Shown here one piece after another: positions 11,721-25,000 of a DNA stretch of 64,000 nucleotides (positions are counted from its first letter, which is position 1; each line of letters begins with the position of its first letter). A program made the translations under genes and the position numbers. Origin of the DNA: Elephas maximus indicus. Lineage: Eukaryota; Chordata; Mammalia; Proboscidea; Elephantidae. The notes under the pieces were generated by a model. The model saw nothing but the letters and a program-made list of their open reading frames with translations. It ran no database searches and was not told the origin of the DNA. The DNA is taken from positions 115,860,293 to 115,924,292 of the forward strand of contig NC_064819.1 of assembly GCF_024166365.1 (NCBI RefSeq), in the 5' to 3' direction.

Positions 11721-14131
11721 GTTGCAGAATGGCGAGGAGTCAGCTGTCTTAGATGAGGACCTCGGCTCCAAATTTCACTGTTATCAAAAAAAAGACTTCA
11801 GACGAGAGAGTTCTCCCATTTAATTTTAGACTAATACGTTCGCAAGGCTTTTTAATTGCTTGCAAATGCATTTTCTCTGTACGATTGTGGAATTCGTGTT
11901 GCCTGTCGGCTGCGAGACTAAAGCGGAATACAGATCAGCGTTAGGCTTTTGACAAACAGCCCAGAAGGCGGGATAGTGTCGTGCGGAAGAAGGTGTTTTT
12001 TTAAAAAGAAAGAAAAGGAGTTCAAAAAATCAATGACAACCTTTAAACTGAAATGACTGGAGAGTCTGTCAGAAATGTTAATTTCCCCCAAATAGCCCAG
12101 ATTTCTTAGTGGGGGGAGGGGGCTGGCTTCTCTGGATTGCAATTAGGTAACTTAGGCTAAGTGGCCATTCTGCTGTTGCAGGTGGAAAGGCGGTGGGGAA
12201 TAATGCCTAGAGGAGGCGAAGGAGCTACTGAATTCATAATCGGAAAGGGAAGGGGAGAAACCTTTCAATCAGGCCCAGAGTCACCTTCAGTTCAGGCCAG
12301 TAACAGCCGCAAGCAATTCATTTTTGCCTGATCTGACTTTGCCGGCCTGCGCAGGAATACCCAGGCTGCCATGCCATTTCTCTCCAGATACCCTGGTCCA
12401 TGTAACTGGGTCAAGTTTTAGATTCCTGGTTCCTACCCAGATTTTCCCAGAGACTTGGAGAGCTTTTCTGTCTTCACCTTGCCTGCTGAGGAAAAATGAA
12501 TGAACCAGAAGCTGGGATGCAGCGTGTTGGACCCAACATGTTTGCCTTCTTATCACCTAAAAGTTTGCGCTCCTACCCTAGCAGTAATTAGGAAAGGTTA
12601 GGATAATCACACCAGAATGGATCTTTCAACCAGAAGACCTTTCTAATTCATGAAAATCCTGAATGACTGTGAAACCTGGGTCCCCTTGGATATGACCCTG
12701 AGAGTTTCGTCTGTGACTGGCTCTTGGAAACCTGGTGCTGAGGGCCTTTTTGAAAGGCTAACCAGGGTGGAAGTGCTCAGAAGACAGGGGATTTGCAAAG
12801 TGGTGGAAGAGTGTTTAAAGGAAACAGGCCTGAGGGCAGGTAGAACAAGAGCACCACTGGAAAGGACACAGGAGAAGTCCTTGGCTTGCTCTGGGTTCTC
12901 TAAAGGCACATCTGCTCTTTATCCAAAATAAGGAGCAAAAGGAAAGAGGCTGGAAGTGGTAAGGGGGAGGGGTGGGAATATTCAGATCTACACCTTTTAT
13001 TTTGCTTGTGGAGAGAACATTTCTTCATTTGCTATATCGGATCTTCAGTGCTCCATTGTTCTCCTATACAAGTTCCCTTTCAAAGTCAGAGTTTTGTGAC
13101 CACGAAAATTGTCTCCTAATGTTCAAACTTATGTCTGAGTTATGGAGCTGCATGCCCCACTGGAGAAGAACACACTAAATTCCACTCTTAGACAATGTAT
13201 ACACATGCTAGATTAAGGCACAACTTTATTGGATTTAACCCCATCATTGGATTTAAAGAAAAGAAGGAAGGAATGATGAAAAAAGGAAGCAAGCAAAAAA
13301 GGAAGATATCCTGGTTGATTCTTGTGTACGAATAGGCACAAGGAAATATTTTTGGTTGTAATTGCCCAAATAATTGCAGTCATTAACTATTTCACTTAGC
13401 ATATATAGTGGAAGACGTTTGTGGGAGACATTTATTAATACAAAAAGAAACAAATACAATCACTTTGGAGGAGGAAGGGAAACCTCAAGTATCTAAAAGA
13501 AATACATATTTAATAAAGCTAGGGGGAGGCATGTGTTGCTTGTTAATTGTCTACCAACCTCAGACACACAGAGGGTGGCAGACCCTTTCAGTAGAGATGT
13601 TTGGGATTGGCTGAAAACTGGGATGATTTGGATGGGACTGGCCTAGAAGCTCAGGAAGGAATCTGCAACCCTCAGAAACTCCCTTTCAGTGCTGGATCCC
13701 AACCAAAATGATAATGATATGTATAACGATTTCCCTGCAAATTCCTAAAGCGACTGAGGTAGGACAGCCTCTCCTGCAGTGTGCGGTGCGGACCCAGCAG
13801 GAAGAACAGAAGCGTTTGGTGCTAGGAGAGACCTTCTCCCAGATTCTCGGGTGCCAGGCTGGCAGGGTTTCTCCCTCGCATTTAGGCACTATCTTTAGAG
13901 AGCCAGAGTGAGCCGGGCCTAGGGCTCAGACTGGGATGTGCACCACAGGTCCCTGAGGGAAGGGGCTCCCCCCTCCACCCCCCCACGATTGTCACCGCGT
14001 CTCCAACATGCTGTGGCCAGTTAATTCAATTACACCGCCCACTGGAGAATGTGTGGCCAGAAGCTCTTGGGGAAAGGAGCAAAACAGAGAAAGAGGAATT
14101 AACTTTGCTGCAAAGCTCAGCCTTTGAGTCA

Positions 14132-14148
14132 AGCAATTATTAATTGCT
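14132..14148. promoter_or_regulatory. Palindromic paired homeodomain-type site
   Basis: Two facing AGCAATTA half-sites separated by one base form a near-perfect 17-bp inverted repeat, followed by another TATTAATTGG at about 14155. ATTA/TAAT cores are typical homeodomain targets. It lies about 3.2 kb upstream of the TFAP2D start in repeat-poor DNA. Confidence 0.35.
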
Positions 14149-15351
14149 CAAGACTATTAATTGGATGGGGAAAGAAGGGGGGGCTGTCTGACAGAAACAA
14201 TCCAGCACACACATATCACACACACATGGACAACAAACACCCCACACACCTGCCTCTATGCATTTCTTTAGAAAAGGGGCTCACTGAGCAACCCCAGAGC
14301 AGATGGAAGGGAGCGCTGACCAGTATGTGCATATGGCACGGATGATTTCCCCAACTTTTCTTTCAGAGAGAAACAGATTTTTTTTTTTTTAAGTGGAGAA
14401 GAAGTGGGAGGGAGCAGTTGGCCAAATGGAGTTTCCCTTCAGTTCAGACTCTGGTGTGGGAAGCTGGGACACGGGGGCGGGAAGAGGGCTTTCCAAGGGA
14501 GACATGACGCCTTGACAAGGCAGATCCCTAAGCTAAAAGAGAGGCACTTATCCTTCCATTCCATCTCTCTAAAGTACAAATACAAGTTTTTCTTCTTCTC
14601 TGTGATCTTTAGTTTCCTCTAGGTCCACGAAAGTTCAGGCAACACAGTAAATCAAGCCCTGGATTCCCTTTACCTCGGTAGCTAAAAGACATCCGGGAAA
14701 GTGGGGTGGGGACTGGGAGATGGAATGGGAAGGTGCAGTTGCCAGTTCTTCTGTGATATCCTGAAGTACCAGACTAGTGAGGAGCCTGCAGGTCATTACT
14801 TGGGATGGATTCAGCTCGAGGCAAGAGCTCACTACTGAGAGTCTCACAAAGCCACATCTTCCGAATGTGCAGGCTAAGGGTGTATCTTCTGGACTGGTCA
14901 ACACAGCAGGCAGAGCAGGCGCATGTCATCTAGAGATTCCTGGTTGTTCCAAGGGAGGGGCTTATGCACCTGCTACCTTGACCTATGTTGGAGAGAGAAG
15001 GTCTCTTCATCTTCAGTGAAAATGTATCTGACTCTATGCGGGGGGGGGGGGTGCCTCAGAAGGGGCCATCCTTTTCCATATGGGCTTAGACTTACTGTGG
15101 AGCCATTACCTACAAGGAAAAGGAGACATTTGGCCATGACCAAGTTGGGGTTCTTGTGTAGGGGTAACTTTCTTCTCTTGGGGGTAGGTTTGGACCTAGG
15201 CAGCGACAGGTGTTCTTGGGGTAAGATCATGGTGTAACCACAGATGATTATTTATTTCCTCTGTAGGTAATCTGTGGAAGCCCCACTCAGGCTGGCAAAC
15301 AAAGACTTCTCTGCAGGCATTTGGGGATTCAACCCCTAAGTGCCCTTCTTA

Positions 15352-15531
15352 CCAAAAAAAAAAAAAAAAAAAAACAACCCAGTGCCATCAAGCCGATTCC
15401 GACTCATAGCGACCCTATAGGACAGAGTAGAACTGCCCCACAGAGTTTCCAAAGAATGCCTGGTGAATTCGAACTGCTAACCCTTTGGTTAGCAGCTGTA
15501 GCACTTAACCACTATGCCACCAGGGTTTCCA
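15352..15531 (-). mobile_element. AfroSINE copy, the only one between 6.1 and 28.3 kb
   Basis: Reverse orientation from an A-rich tail to GCCACCAGGGTTTCC. Imperfect direct repeats AGTGCCCTTC and AGTACCCTTC flank it. It lies about 1.8 kb before the TFAP2D start codon. Confidence 0.9.
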
Positions 15532-16599
15532 GTACCCTTCACCCCTCCTAATTAAAGATCAAGTTGGACATTCTTCCTTTTCATCTTCATTGGTCTCTGA
15601 CTTCATTAGACCAAAATATGGAGTTTCAAGAAGTTGGGGAGGGGGCGGGCTAGTACACCTTGAAAAAGAAAGCAAGTATTGACTGCTGACCCCTGTGTGG
15701 GGCTGGAGCATCACAAATCTCCATTTCATACAATGCATTTCAATTCTCGTCGTGTGCCTTTGTCCATTTGTATAAAGCAAAGAGCAATGAGTGACAGCCC
15801 CAGTTAGCCTGCATGAGCAGATCCTCATAAACCCTCCCAAACCCCAACCTAAAAAAAAAAAAAAAGGAGCCACATGTCTGTTCGCCTGCGGCTTATTATT
15901 AAGACACCTTCTCAGCTTAAACATTTAAAAGCTAACCAAATGAAATGGCAATTAAGACTCAATTACCCCTTCTATCTCTGAGATGATGAGTCTGTGGGGC
16001 CGGTCAGTTCTTATGAGATGAGCAGGGTTGGAGAGTGGACCTTGCAGAGCCTCAGTATTGCCGGCGTGTAGCCACCACCACCCCCTCTAGGCACTAGATG
16101 AATTAATGGGAGAAGCCAAATTTTGAACAAAGTAAAAGCTCAAAAACTGTTTGCAAGTTGAGAAACCCTTGGAAGAGACGGGGATGGATGTGCGCTGCCT
16201 CTTTCTTGCCCTCTCTTTGTAAAACATAACTTCCAAGCATTGAAGGGTTATCTGGGGGGTAATGGTGTTCAAATGCCTGGAGTAGCTGCTAAATGGTCTA
16301 CACACACATCCCTGATCCAGCCTTGTTTCCAAAAGGGAAGGAGGAAAACACCAAAGAGTGGGAAATTGGGTTGGATTGGAGAGTGGAAGGCAACGTTTTA
16401 CCTAAATGCAGAATCTTGTCACACGTCTTTATTCCCTTGTATTTTTTTTTTTAATATATTGCCAGTTACACTATTCCTTTATGATGGAAACTTGGGACTG
16501 TCCATCACAGTTATTTATTTCAAAAGCTGCCGAAAAGTGTAAGCCACTGCCGGGTGTTGCCTTTCAAAAAGGGGGAAAGAACCCTAATTCGATGTAAAT
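15532..16599. other. Intergenic, immediate upstream flank of TFAP2D
   Basis: Unique sequence with a poly-A run at about 15850 and a poly-T run at about 16442. No gene or repeat recognised. Confidence 0.55.
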
Positions 16600-17317
16600 A
16601 TGGAAATAGCAACATTGTTTCCACTTGGGTGAAGGCAGATACCCCAATCTGGGCAAAATTGGTTTAGGTCCTTGTTGGAAAAAGCAGCTTTCAGCATTCA
16701 GGAAGTGGAACCAATAGGAATGAACACTTATCCATGTAAAAGGAAGCTTTAATTAATATATATTTTTCTCTCTAATATACACATATCTGGGCTAGATCTC
16801 TATCTTCACAATAAAATGTGTGCAAATGCTCTCTGCGGAGAGGAGTCTCCACCTCAGTCGGTATAGAAAAGCGTGATAAAGGTTGGAAAAAATGGATAAA
16901 AATGTTGAAAGAACCTCCAGTTCCTTATTAGGCAAAGATACAATATTTATTCCTTGTCTCCTGGGATAAATCTCTTCTGCCTATTGTCCTCCCAGTTCTC
17001 AGTGCTGATGCTTAATTTTCAAAACTTCTATATTACCAAGGGACCTACGACATCAGCCAAAGAAATACTCAGCAAGTACAAAATCTGTTCCAGGGAGCTG
17101 CTTTTGTGCAGAGGGAAAATTTTGTTCCTACAGGTTTTTAAGTGGGTACGAGGCAAGGAGCTATCTGATCCGGGCAGAGCCATTACAATTTAGATCTCTA
17201 TCTGTAGAACATTTTTTTTTCCTTAAAAAAATTGGAAAATACAAGAAGTTTGGATTTTTTTCCCGATTCTTTTTTTGGAGGGGGAAATTGCATCGTAAGC
17301 TTTCGGAGAAACCCAAC
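16600..17317 (+). promoter_or_regulatory. TFAP2D: Presumed TFAP2D 5' UTR and proximal promoter region
   Basis: This is the stretch directly before the start codon. It is AT-rich, with poly-T/poly-A runs near 17211-17275, and has no convincing TATA box at a defined distance from a start. It contains no young repeat. The real transcription start cannot be placed from sequence alone; assignment is by position only. Confidence 0.4.
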
Positions 17318-17356
17318 ATGTCAACTACCTTTCCGGGACTAGTCCACGATGCCGAG
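17318..17356 (+). CDS. TFAP2D: TFAP2D coding exon 1 (residues 1-13)
   Basis: The ATG at 17318 opens [13 protein letters not shown], the N-terminus known for AP-2 delta. The bases before it (ACCCAAC) are a fair start context with A at -3. The exon's coding part is only 39 nt and ends in phase 0 at GAG|GTATTA, a weak-looking but GT donor. The 5' UTR must lie upstream; its start cannot be fixed from sequence alone. Confidence 0.93.
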
Positions 17357-19010
17357 GTATTATTACTTTTTTTTTTTTTTTTTTGAGCGCGCGTGAGTGT
17401 GGCGGCGGCGGTAGTGGCGGCGGTGGCAGCTTCCCCCGTCTCTAATCTGTATTGGACCGTTACGTTTAATTATAATCTGGCTTTCAGGGGAAGTTAAGGA
17501 AGGAAAGGGGAGAAAGTTCGTTATGACATCTGTCGCCAGGAAGGACAACTCTCTGCCGCGCTAAGAAACATTTGCCATAATGAAGGGGGAAAAACATAAT
17601 CCTAATAATAAAGAAAGGGAGGGGGGTGAGGAGAAAGAAGAGATAGAGACGGGGAAAAGATACTCAGGAAGGCAAAGGAAAGGAAAGGATGGGGGGCGGT
17701 AGGTGGACAAGGGGGGTGGGGAACAACGCACCCCTTTTGGAATGGGCTTATTCAAGAAAAGGGAAGCGGGGGGGGGGTGGCTTCCTCCCCTACGTGGCCA
17801 AGGAAATGAGCAAGTTGAGCGATTTGTACAAACTGATATTTTATATATACATGGACAGGGATTTTTGAGCAGCTCGGGCCGGCATCTCGGCATTGACAGT
17901 CGCGGAATCTTCGGGTGGGGATCTGGTTGGGAGTGGCGAGGCGCTGGCGGGCGCTAGGTGCGTGTGGACGCTCTGGTTCTTCTCCCCGCCGTCCCACAGC
18001 CAGTTGCAAACCTGACTACCAACGCCCAGCTCCTTGCGCAAGTTGGGTAGGGGCTGTGTGTGTTAGTGTGTGTGTGTGTGTGTATCTCTGTGTGTGTATC
18101 CGTGTGTGTGTGTATCTGTGTGTGTGTGAGTGGTGTCACCCGCACCTATATAGGGTGGGGGATTTTTTTTTTCCCCTTCTCTCTCAACTGTGAGGACGCG
18201 GCCGCCCACCCCCAGTTCGCCTGCTCGCAAAGGTTCTCTGGCAAAGGCGCTGCGCAGGGGCCGCTGCTCGGCCCGAACCCTGTCCGCTAGCTCTCGTTGG
18301 AGAGTCAGAGAAAGCTACTGGCTCAGGGAGAGCGGCGCCTTGGTTGCAAAATGACAAACCTCAAGTTTTTCTGCTCTCCCTTTTCCCCCTCTTCCTTGCA
18401 GATACGTCACGACGGATCAAACAGCTACCGTTTGATGCAGCTTGGCTGTCTGGAGTCCGTAGCCAATTCCACTGTCGCCTATTCCTCCTCCTCTCCTTTA
18501 ACTTACTCCACCACCGGCACCGAGTTTGCGTCCCCCTACTTCTCCACTAACCACCAGTACACCCCGCTCCACCACCAGTCCTTCCATTACGAGTTTCAGC
18601 ACAGCCACCCGGCCGTCACCCCCGACGCCTACTCTCTGAACTCGCTCCACCATTCGCAACAGTACTACCAGCAAATCCACCACGGGGAGCCCACCGACTT
18701 TATTAACCTGCACAATGCGCGGGCGCTCAAGTCGTCCTGCCTGGACGAGCAGAGGCGGGAACTGGGCTGCCTCGATGCCTACCGCCGCCACGACCTGTCC
18801 CTCATGAGCCATGGCTCTCAGTATGGAATGCACCCAGATCAAAGACTCCTGCCAGGGCCCAGCCTGGGGCTGGCCGCCGCGGGAGCAGACGACTTGCAGG
18901 TAAATAAGCATGCGGCGAATTTGTCTGCGCCCTCCCCTGTTCGCTCTCCCCCTCCCTCTACATTAATGCTCTGACTGTAAACCGTCTCTCTCTCTCTCTC
19001 ACTCACTCAT

Positions 19011-19050
<40 letters not shown>

Positions 19051-22000
19051 GCACACTCCTCACTTATGGAAAGTTATCAAAACAATTAGAGAAGGCGTGA
19101 GCCCATTCTGCCCCTCTCATTGGATCGAAGCATTTCACCTGGATGCGCGGGAGTCGGCTAGCTGCGGCCCCCACCTTCGGTCTGTCTGCACAGAAGCCTT
19201 TTGTGAATCCCCATTTCTGTCCCTGAGGGGATGGGGTGGGGAGGTCAAGGAGGCTGGGGTTGATCCAACTGGACCCAGAGTTAAGACCCGATGAGTTGAT
19301 GACCAATCGCGCCCTCAGTCCCCGCGCTTTACTGAGTCTGCGGGCGTGTTTCAGGCGTGCGTCCCAGACTGAATTTACGAGGATCTTAGTATGAATTGGG
19401 GGGTGGCTTGCTCTTGGGGAAGTGCGGGTAAGAAAATTGTAGGAAACCGGAACGCTACCAAAATTTTCACCAAATATACTAAATTGCTGTGGAGCGTCAA
19501 GGATCACAAAGGAGAGCCTCAAAAATTAACCTCAGTGAAAAATCTGCACAATGCATTTCGCCAGGGTGTGAGGTTGTGCCTATTGAAGTTCCTCCAAATT
19601 TGACACCCAGTTGGATAATTCGCCACTTTATTTTCTCTCCGAGCACTACTTTTACATAATATGCAACTGCTTAAAGAGGGAAATTAGAAAAAAAGGAGAG
19701 GGAAATAAAAGAGAAAGAGAAGGAAAAAGGAGAAAAGGAAGGTAGGAGGGAGAAAATAAGGAAGGGAGGAAGAAGGAAGGGAGGAAGGGAGAAAGAAAGC
19801 AAGGAAGGAAAGAAAAGAAAATGAGACTCATGCTGTGAAGATCACCATTAAATCAAGTGATCCTTCCTACTTTCTTTTTTAACGCATTTTTGCATGTTCG
19901 TTGCCAACAATAGAATCTATAATTATGCAGACATATTGTCATAGCCACATTTCAAACAAGTAAGCCCACAAGTGTTCAAGAAGGAACCCAAAAGACACAG
20001 AGTGCAAACTTCTTTTGGCCGAAATTGCATCTCTCTGAGGGGGTCTCTACTTTTTCAGTCCACACAAAGCTGGCTACCTTCTGCATACTCCTGAAGACGA
20101 AGGGAGAGTTATTTGAAGAGCACAAGTTGGAGACGTGAGAGATCCCTTATTGCGCACAGAAAATCTTTTTCCCTAGTCTACCTCTGAACAAGGAATTAGT
20201 TTTAAATTAAAGTGAAAGCCCTTAGAGTCCCAACAAAGAGCCATAGCTGAATGATCGGCACAGTAGAAAAAATATTTGGCTTCATAAACCTTGACTTTCT
20301 ACATTTCTATTCACAAAATAATTTTATACGCTCAGGGCGTTTTTACATTTTTCTCAAGGATCCCCTTATGTCTCAAAGGCGAAAAAATCTGCCATTCAAT
20401 GTTTAGCTCAACTAAAACCTATTTACTCCTTTTTATAGCCGCGTCTGCTGCTGATTTTTTTGTATCTGTACAAATTTTTTTTCTGTGCTAAGGACAAAGC
20501 CGGGCATTTTTCAAAAGAGGGGATTAGAACATTTGCAAGCACCAGACAAAGAGCGAATCCTGTGCAAAAGGACACCATAGTTTATCCAATTTTCGACTTA
20601 GTGCCATTCAACTGGTCATTTATGCAATGTCATCCAACCAAACAACATGTTTTACTTATGAGGAGGAAAAGTTTGTTAAGTGAAGAGAGCCAGATTCGTT
20701 TCTTCTGAGAAAATAAACATCTTAACGGTGCGCCCAAGAGTGGGAGGGAAAGCGCTGCACTGCCTTGGAGAGCCTTAAGGCTCTTTACCTTGTACATTTC
20801 AGATATATTGAAGCCTTTTCTCCAGTCTATTTCCTCTTTATATTCGTAACCTCCTTTTCTTCCATTTAATACTCATACTGAGGGGACTACTCCAAGATAC
20901 TAGAAGAGCTAGAGTGTGGATATATATATATCTATATTTGTAAATTTACCCACAGATGTATTTGAAAACCAGGGACGTTATTTTCTTCCACTCTTCTTGG
21001 ACTTAGTTGGCAGAGTGCAAAAGAAAGTGAAGGAGTCATAGCGACTTTTAAAAAGAAAAATGGGGAGGGGTTGTGTGGGAGAAACCAGTCTCTCTCCTTT
21101 TATTTCTTCCTTTTTAAAACATTCATCAGCATATGCCTCATTTCAAATGCAACAAATGTAAATATACTTTTCCCTGCACAGAATTTTAAGTGAAAGTCCA
21201 ATGGTTTGGAGGGCGGTCTAAGTCTGCCTAACAGATGCAAACAGTCTTGTGGCTTCAGTTCCATCTTTGAGTCCCCTAAAAAGATTTGCTATGGCCAACA
21301 AAGGAAACTGTCACACCTTTTCCCATCACTGCTTTAATTTATGCTTAGTCTCCAAGTTTTTTTTCTTTTTTCATATTGATTTGATAATCACTTTAAGGCA
21401 GAACATTTAAAATAAGAAAGAACTCGTGAGTAGGTTGAAAAGGGGCGTCTTACAGGCCTGCCTCAATATGGTGAAAATGGGGAGGCAAAAAAGGAGCCAG
21501 GGCTGTAAAGGTTGTTTTGTAAAGTGGGTTTTTATTATGCACCGACTCTCTCCGCATTTACTTAACTCTTCACGGGCTGTTGGGTAGGTTAACACCCTTC
21601 AAGGCCTCTTTCAAGTCCAATACCTCGTTTGTTTGTAAAGGAAAATGAGCCTTTAACACATTTTCATTTGGCAAAAAAAAAAAAAAAAAGACAGAAAAAG
21701 AAATTTTTATTTTTCTTAATCAAAAATCAGCAAACCTTTTCCTCCTTTCCAGCTCAAATGATTCATCAATCCATTAGAAGCCTGAAGACCTGCAGTGAAT
21801 GAACCTGAGGGTGTTTCCTCTACAAGGCCCATTTTGGGTAGCATTATAGGGTTTTCACACATCTGGGGTAAAAGAGAACCTCCATAAGATATATTGAACC
21901 CTGCACATGAAATGGCTCCTCTGAGCTCCCAAGAAGCCCACATTCCCAGAACATAACACTCAAGGTGTAATTTGGTCCGCACAGCAACTGCAGAGTATAT

Positions 22001-25000
22001 ACTGTCTGTGTATATGTTATATACCTTGATGGGGACTCAAAGGTTTCTCACTTCTCTGTGCCAAGATGAAAGGCACTCAGGCTCTTTGAAGTGTAATATT
22101 GCATGGTGCTGTAAAATGTACACCTTAAGATTTATACAACTTTTAGGTTGTGGTTTTTCTCACAATTTTTTTCTTAAGATCATGTTTGCTGACAACCTTG
22201 CTGCTGCTCCATGGTTGCTTTTAAATGTCTACTGAGATGGGTTTCGGGGATGGGGCAGATTCAAAGTCTTTACTCAAGTGGGTAGACCTGTTAGTATCTA
22301 TATGAGTGATTGTATTTCTTTTTCTTTTATTTAAGGGCTCTGTGGAAGCCCAGTGTGGGCTTGTTCTCAATGGCCAAGGTGGGGTGATAAGAAGAGGTAA
22401 GTAACAAAATGCATTACCCTAAATATTCTTTTTTCATCTGTTGCTTAATTTTGAGGATCCGTTGATGTTTTTAAACTTCATATCCCACGTATGATGATTA
22501 AGAAAACAATGACTCTTGGTCTGTGACATTCTTGTCCCTTAAGGGATACTCACATTTTGAAAACCCCTATTCCTCTGTTGAGGCTTGAACCCACCCTGTG
22601 CTCAAAAGATTCCTGACAGGAAAGGTTTCTTGTCCTCACAGCACTGTGACAGAATCAAAGTTGGGGGGGGGAGAACTTCTCACACCCCCTTCCCCCAATA
22701 CCACATCCTGAAGCAGAATTTCAGTTCTCATTGAGCGCTAAATGTGCCAGCCACAGCCTGGGTGTTTGAGGTGATGGTTTTAGCTTGAGGCTTAGAGGGA
22801 TTCTGTGAAAGACTGGATTCATCGAGGCTTGAGGGGAGGCTAATGAAACACCAATATTGTAGCTGCCCTTATTTTTCTAAATGTCCAGAACATTTCTTTC
22901 TTTAAAGGAGGGTGGGAGGAGGAGGTGGTGTTAACTGTACCGGATAAAGCTTTCTTGTTCCCATCTGTTGAGGAAAACATCTGAATCCAGAGTTACCCAT
23001 GGAATGGGGGGGGGGGGGGAGGGCAAGAGGAGAGTAGAGAGCTGTTGATTTTGGCTTAAACACTGAAGAAGGCTACATTTCAGATGTTCCATTTTGACAA
23101 AGGGTTTTTGAACTCTGACGTCCTCAGGGCCTCAAGCCAGTGAAGATTTTGCTTGCTTCCTCTCTTGACTGTACTCAGAGTCTCTGAAGCTTATTTTCCT
23201 AGCAATTTGGGTAACCTGAGGAACACACAAGGCAAGGCGGACCAGCCGTTATTCCAACTTCATATGAATTAATAAGATGTGCCTTATTCACCAAGACTAA
23301 TTGCAGCTCCAGGGCCACAGTTGTCTTTAGTAACCAGGCCACTGAAGACTGAGTCACTTGCGATGGCACCAAATAAATATCCTTCCATCCCTCTCCAAAC
23401 CTATCAAGCTTTTGAAGGATTCCAATATTTTTCCACAGAGAGAAATGTATTGGTACAAAGTAGTGGACCCTCATGTTTAAACTGCAGGTTTCACAAGCTA
23501 ATGTCCAATATTAAATTCCATTTGAATTGAAGGGGAAAGAACACAAATAGTGTGGCTACTCTCATAGTGGATATTTGGAACTTCCACTAAATTTAAAATA
23601 GCTCTTCAATTCTGTTGTTCTCCCCCACAGACTTTTGATAACTATTAAAAAAACAAAACAAAAATACTGGTATTACTTTTCAAGTGTTAAAAGGAGGAAG
23701 AGGCAGCAATTTTAAACTTTTCTGCAAGGCCAATACTCAACCATATTGAAATGACATGAAATAGGCCCAAGGCTGGTGAAAATGGAAATAAAACTAACGC
23801 ACTGCTGGTGAGGAGTAGAAAAATATACAATGAAAGAGGGGTTGGGTGAGGCTTGCTGATCCGGGTCTATAATGGCGATAACACAAAAGGTTAGGCAGAG
23901 CACTTCAGGGCGCATCGAGAAGATGCTGGTGGTGCTGAAGGACAGCGCCACTAATTAGCGCCCTAAGCCCGCTCCTCCCACAATTCCGCTCCTGCTACTG
24001 CAGTCTTTACGTTCAGTTCTCTACCGGATGGAAGATCACCTTCTCGAATGTTTGCAAATTGCGTTCGTTCATACAATAGCTGACAAAGGGTGGGAATTAT
24101 GCGAGGCGGAAGGCGGGAGCTGGAGGGGAGGCCGCTGCAGAACCAGTTGAATTTCCGAAGACAGATTTAAGGCCTCATCACTCTCCTGAGAAAGGCCAGT
24201 GCTCTTGGTCTCTACAAGGTGGGCGCTGCGACCCCACCCCACTAGAGCTACTGAAATGATCCACTTTAGATAACGTATATTGTTCCCGTGGAATTCGGTA
24301 TCTATTCGCTTCACCTAAAAAGCGTCATTGAGTCTGCTCTTTTTGAACTAAGTATTAATGTTTTAGGAAACGGCATGGCTCCAAAGAGAAAGGGGGTGTA
24401 ACCTGGGATTTATGTCTGTATTGTTTGACTAGACCCTCATCCACCAACGGAAAAAGAATTCGGACTTTAGCTGTTCAAAGTTTATTCCATTTTCACCTGC
24501 CGCAGAGAAAGGCTAATTAACCCGTTTGAGCTGGAAGGAGTAGGGTGTCTGCTTACTCTGAAAAAGATTCATGTTCATGACAATTTACAAATGGATAGCA
24601 AGGATTGCAAGGAAATCTTGCATTAAAACGAGGGTATAGCCTATTAATCTGCTCAGCCCTCATCTCAGGATTCCCTGTTTTTTGAAGCACCTTCTTTCTA
24701 TGGTCACAGTAGTGCGCAGGACTCTTAATATCAATAGCTCAGATCACCTTTGTTCGTCAAAAACCTGAAGGGGGACATCAACCCAAGTGCTTTTCCCTAC
24801 CACCATCCTTCACACAACCCAATACTGTGTAATAGCTGAAATGGGACTGTGTTTCTCCTCTAGTCCATGTTTCACAGGTGACTCTCCACATGAAACAGGG
24901 TTTCTTATAAAACACAACTTTTCACCAGTTTCCCATCCCTAGTTAGCTCCTGGATCAGCTTACATTTCTAATAATGTCCAGAGTTTATAGTGGGGGGTAG

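Larger units (their letters stand above)
11213..15351. other. Intergenic, repeat-poor upstream region of TFAP2D
   Basis: About 4.1 kb without young repeats, holding the CpG block at 11520-11720 and the homeodomain-type palindrome at 14132-14148. No coding region is supported; overlapping short ORFs are not convincing. Confidence 0.6.
17380..19350. promoter_or_regulatory. CpG-rich block around exons 1-2 of TFAP2D
   Basis: CpG dinucleotides are frequent, for example GAGCGCGCG and GGCGGCGGCGG at 17385-17415, throughout 17830-18050, at 18190-18300, in exon 2 and at 19100-19420. CpG is rare in most of the window. It begins just after exon 1 and covers exon 2, as expected of a CpG-island promoter of a developmental transcription-factor gene. 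It is broken up by the TG and TC/CA tracts, so exact limits are uncertain. Confidence 0.6.
18900..22335 (+). other. TFAP2D intron 2
   Basis: About 3.4 kb without any AfroSINE. It contains the TC/AC tract, a purine-only tract at 19674-19827, a short TA repeat near 20928, poly-A at 21673-21690, and otherwise unique sequence. Several AT-rich stretches near 20280-20720 could be conserved but I cannot test that. Confidence 0.8.

Noticed and set aside
15559-15924. 121-residue ORF on the - strand
   Set aside because: Includes a phenylalanine run from a poly-A tract; no domain or splice evidence.
18498-18911. 137-residue ORF antisense to exon 2
   Set aside because: It is the mirror of a codon-biased, GC-rich exon and resembles no family.
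18297-18974. 225-residue ORF as a single-exon gene
   Set aside because: Its first 35 codons are intronic and its last 25 lie beyond the exon 2 donor; the real coding part is only 18402-18899.
19064-19522. 152-residue ORF on the - strand in intron 2
   Set aside because: GC-rich intron sequence with no recognisable protein family, and antisense to the gene.
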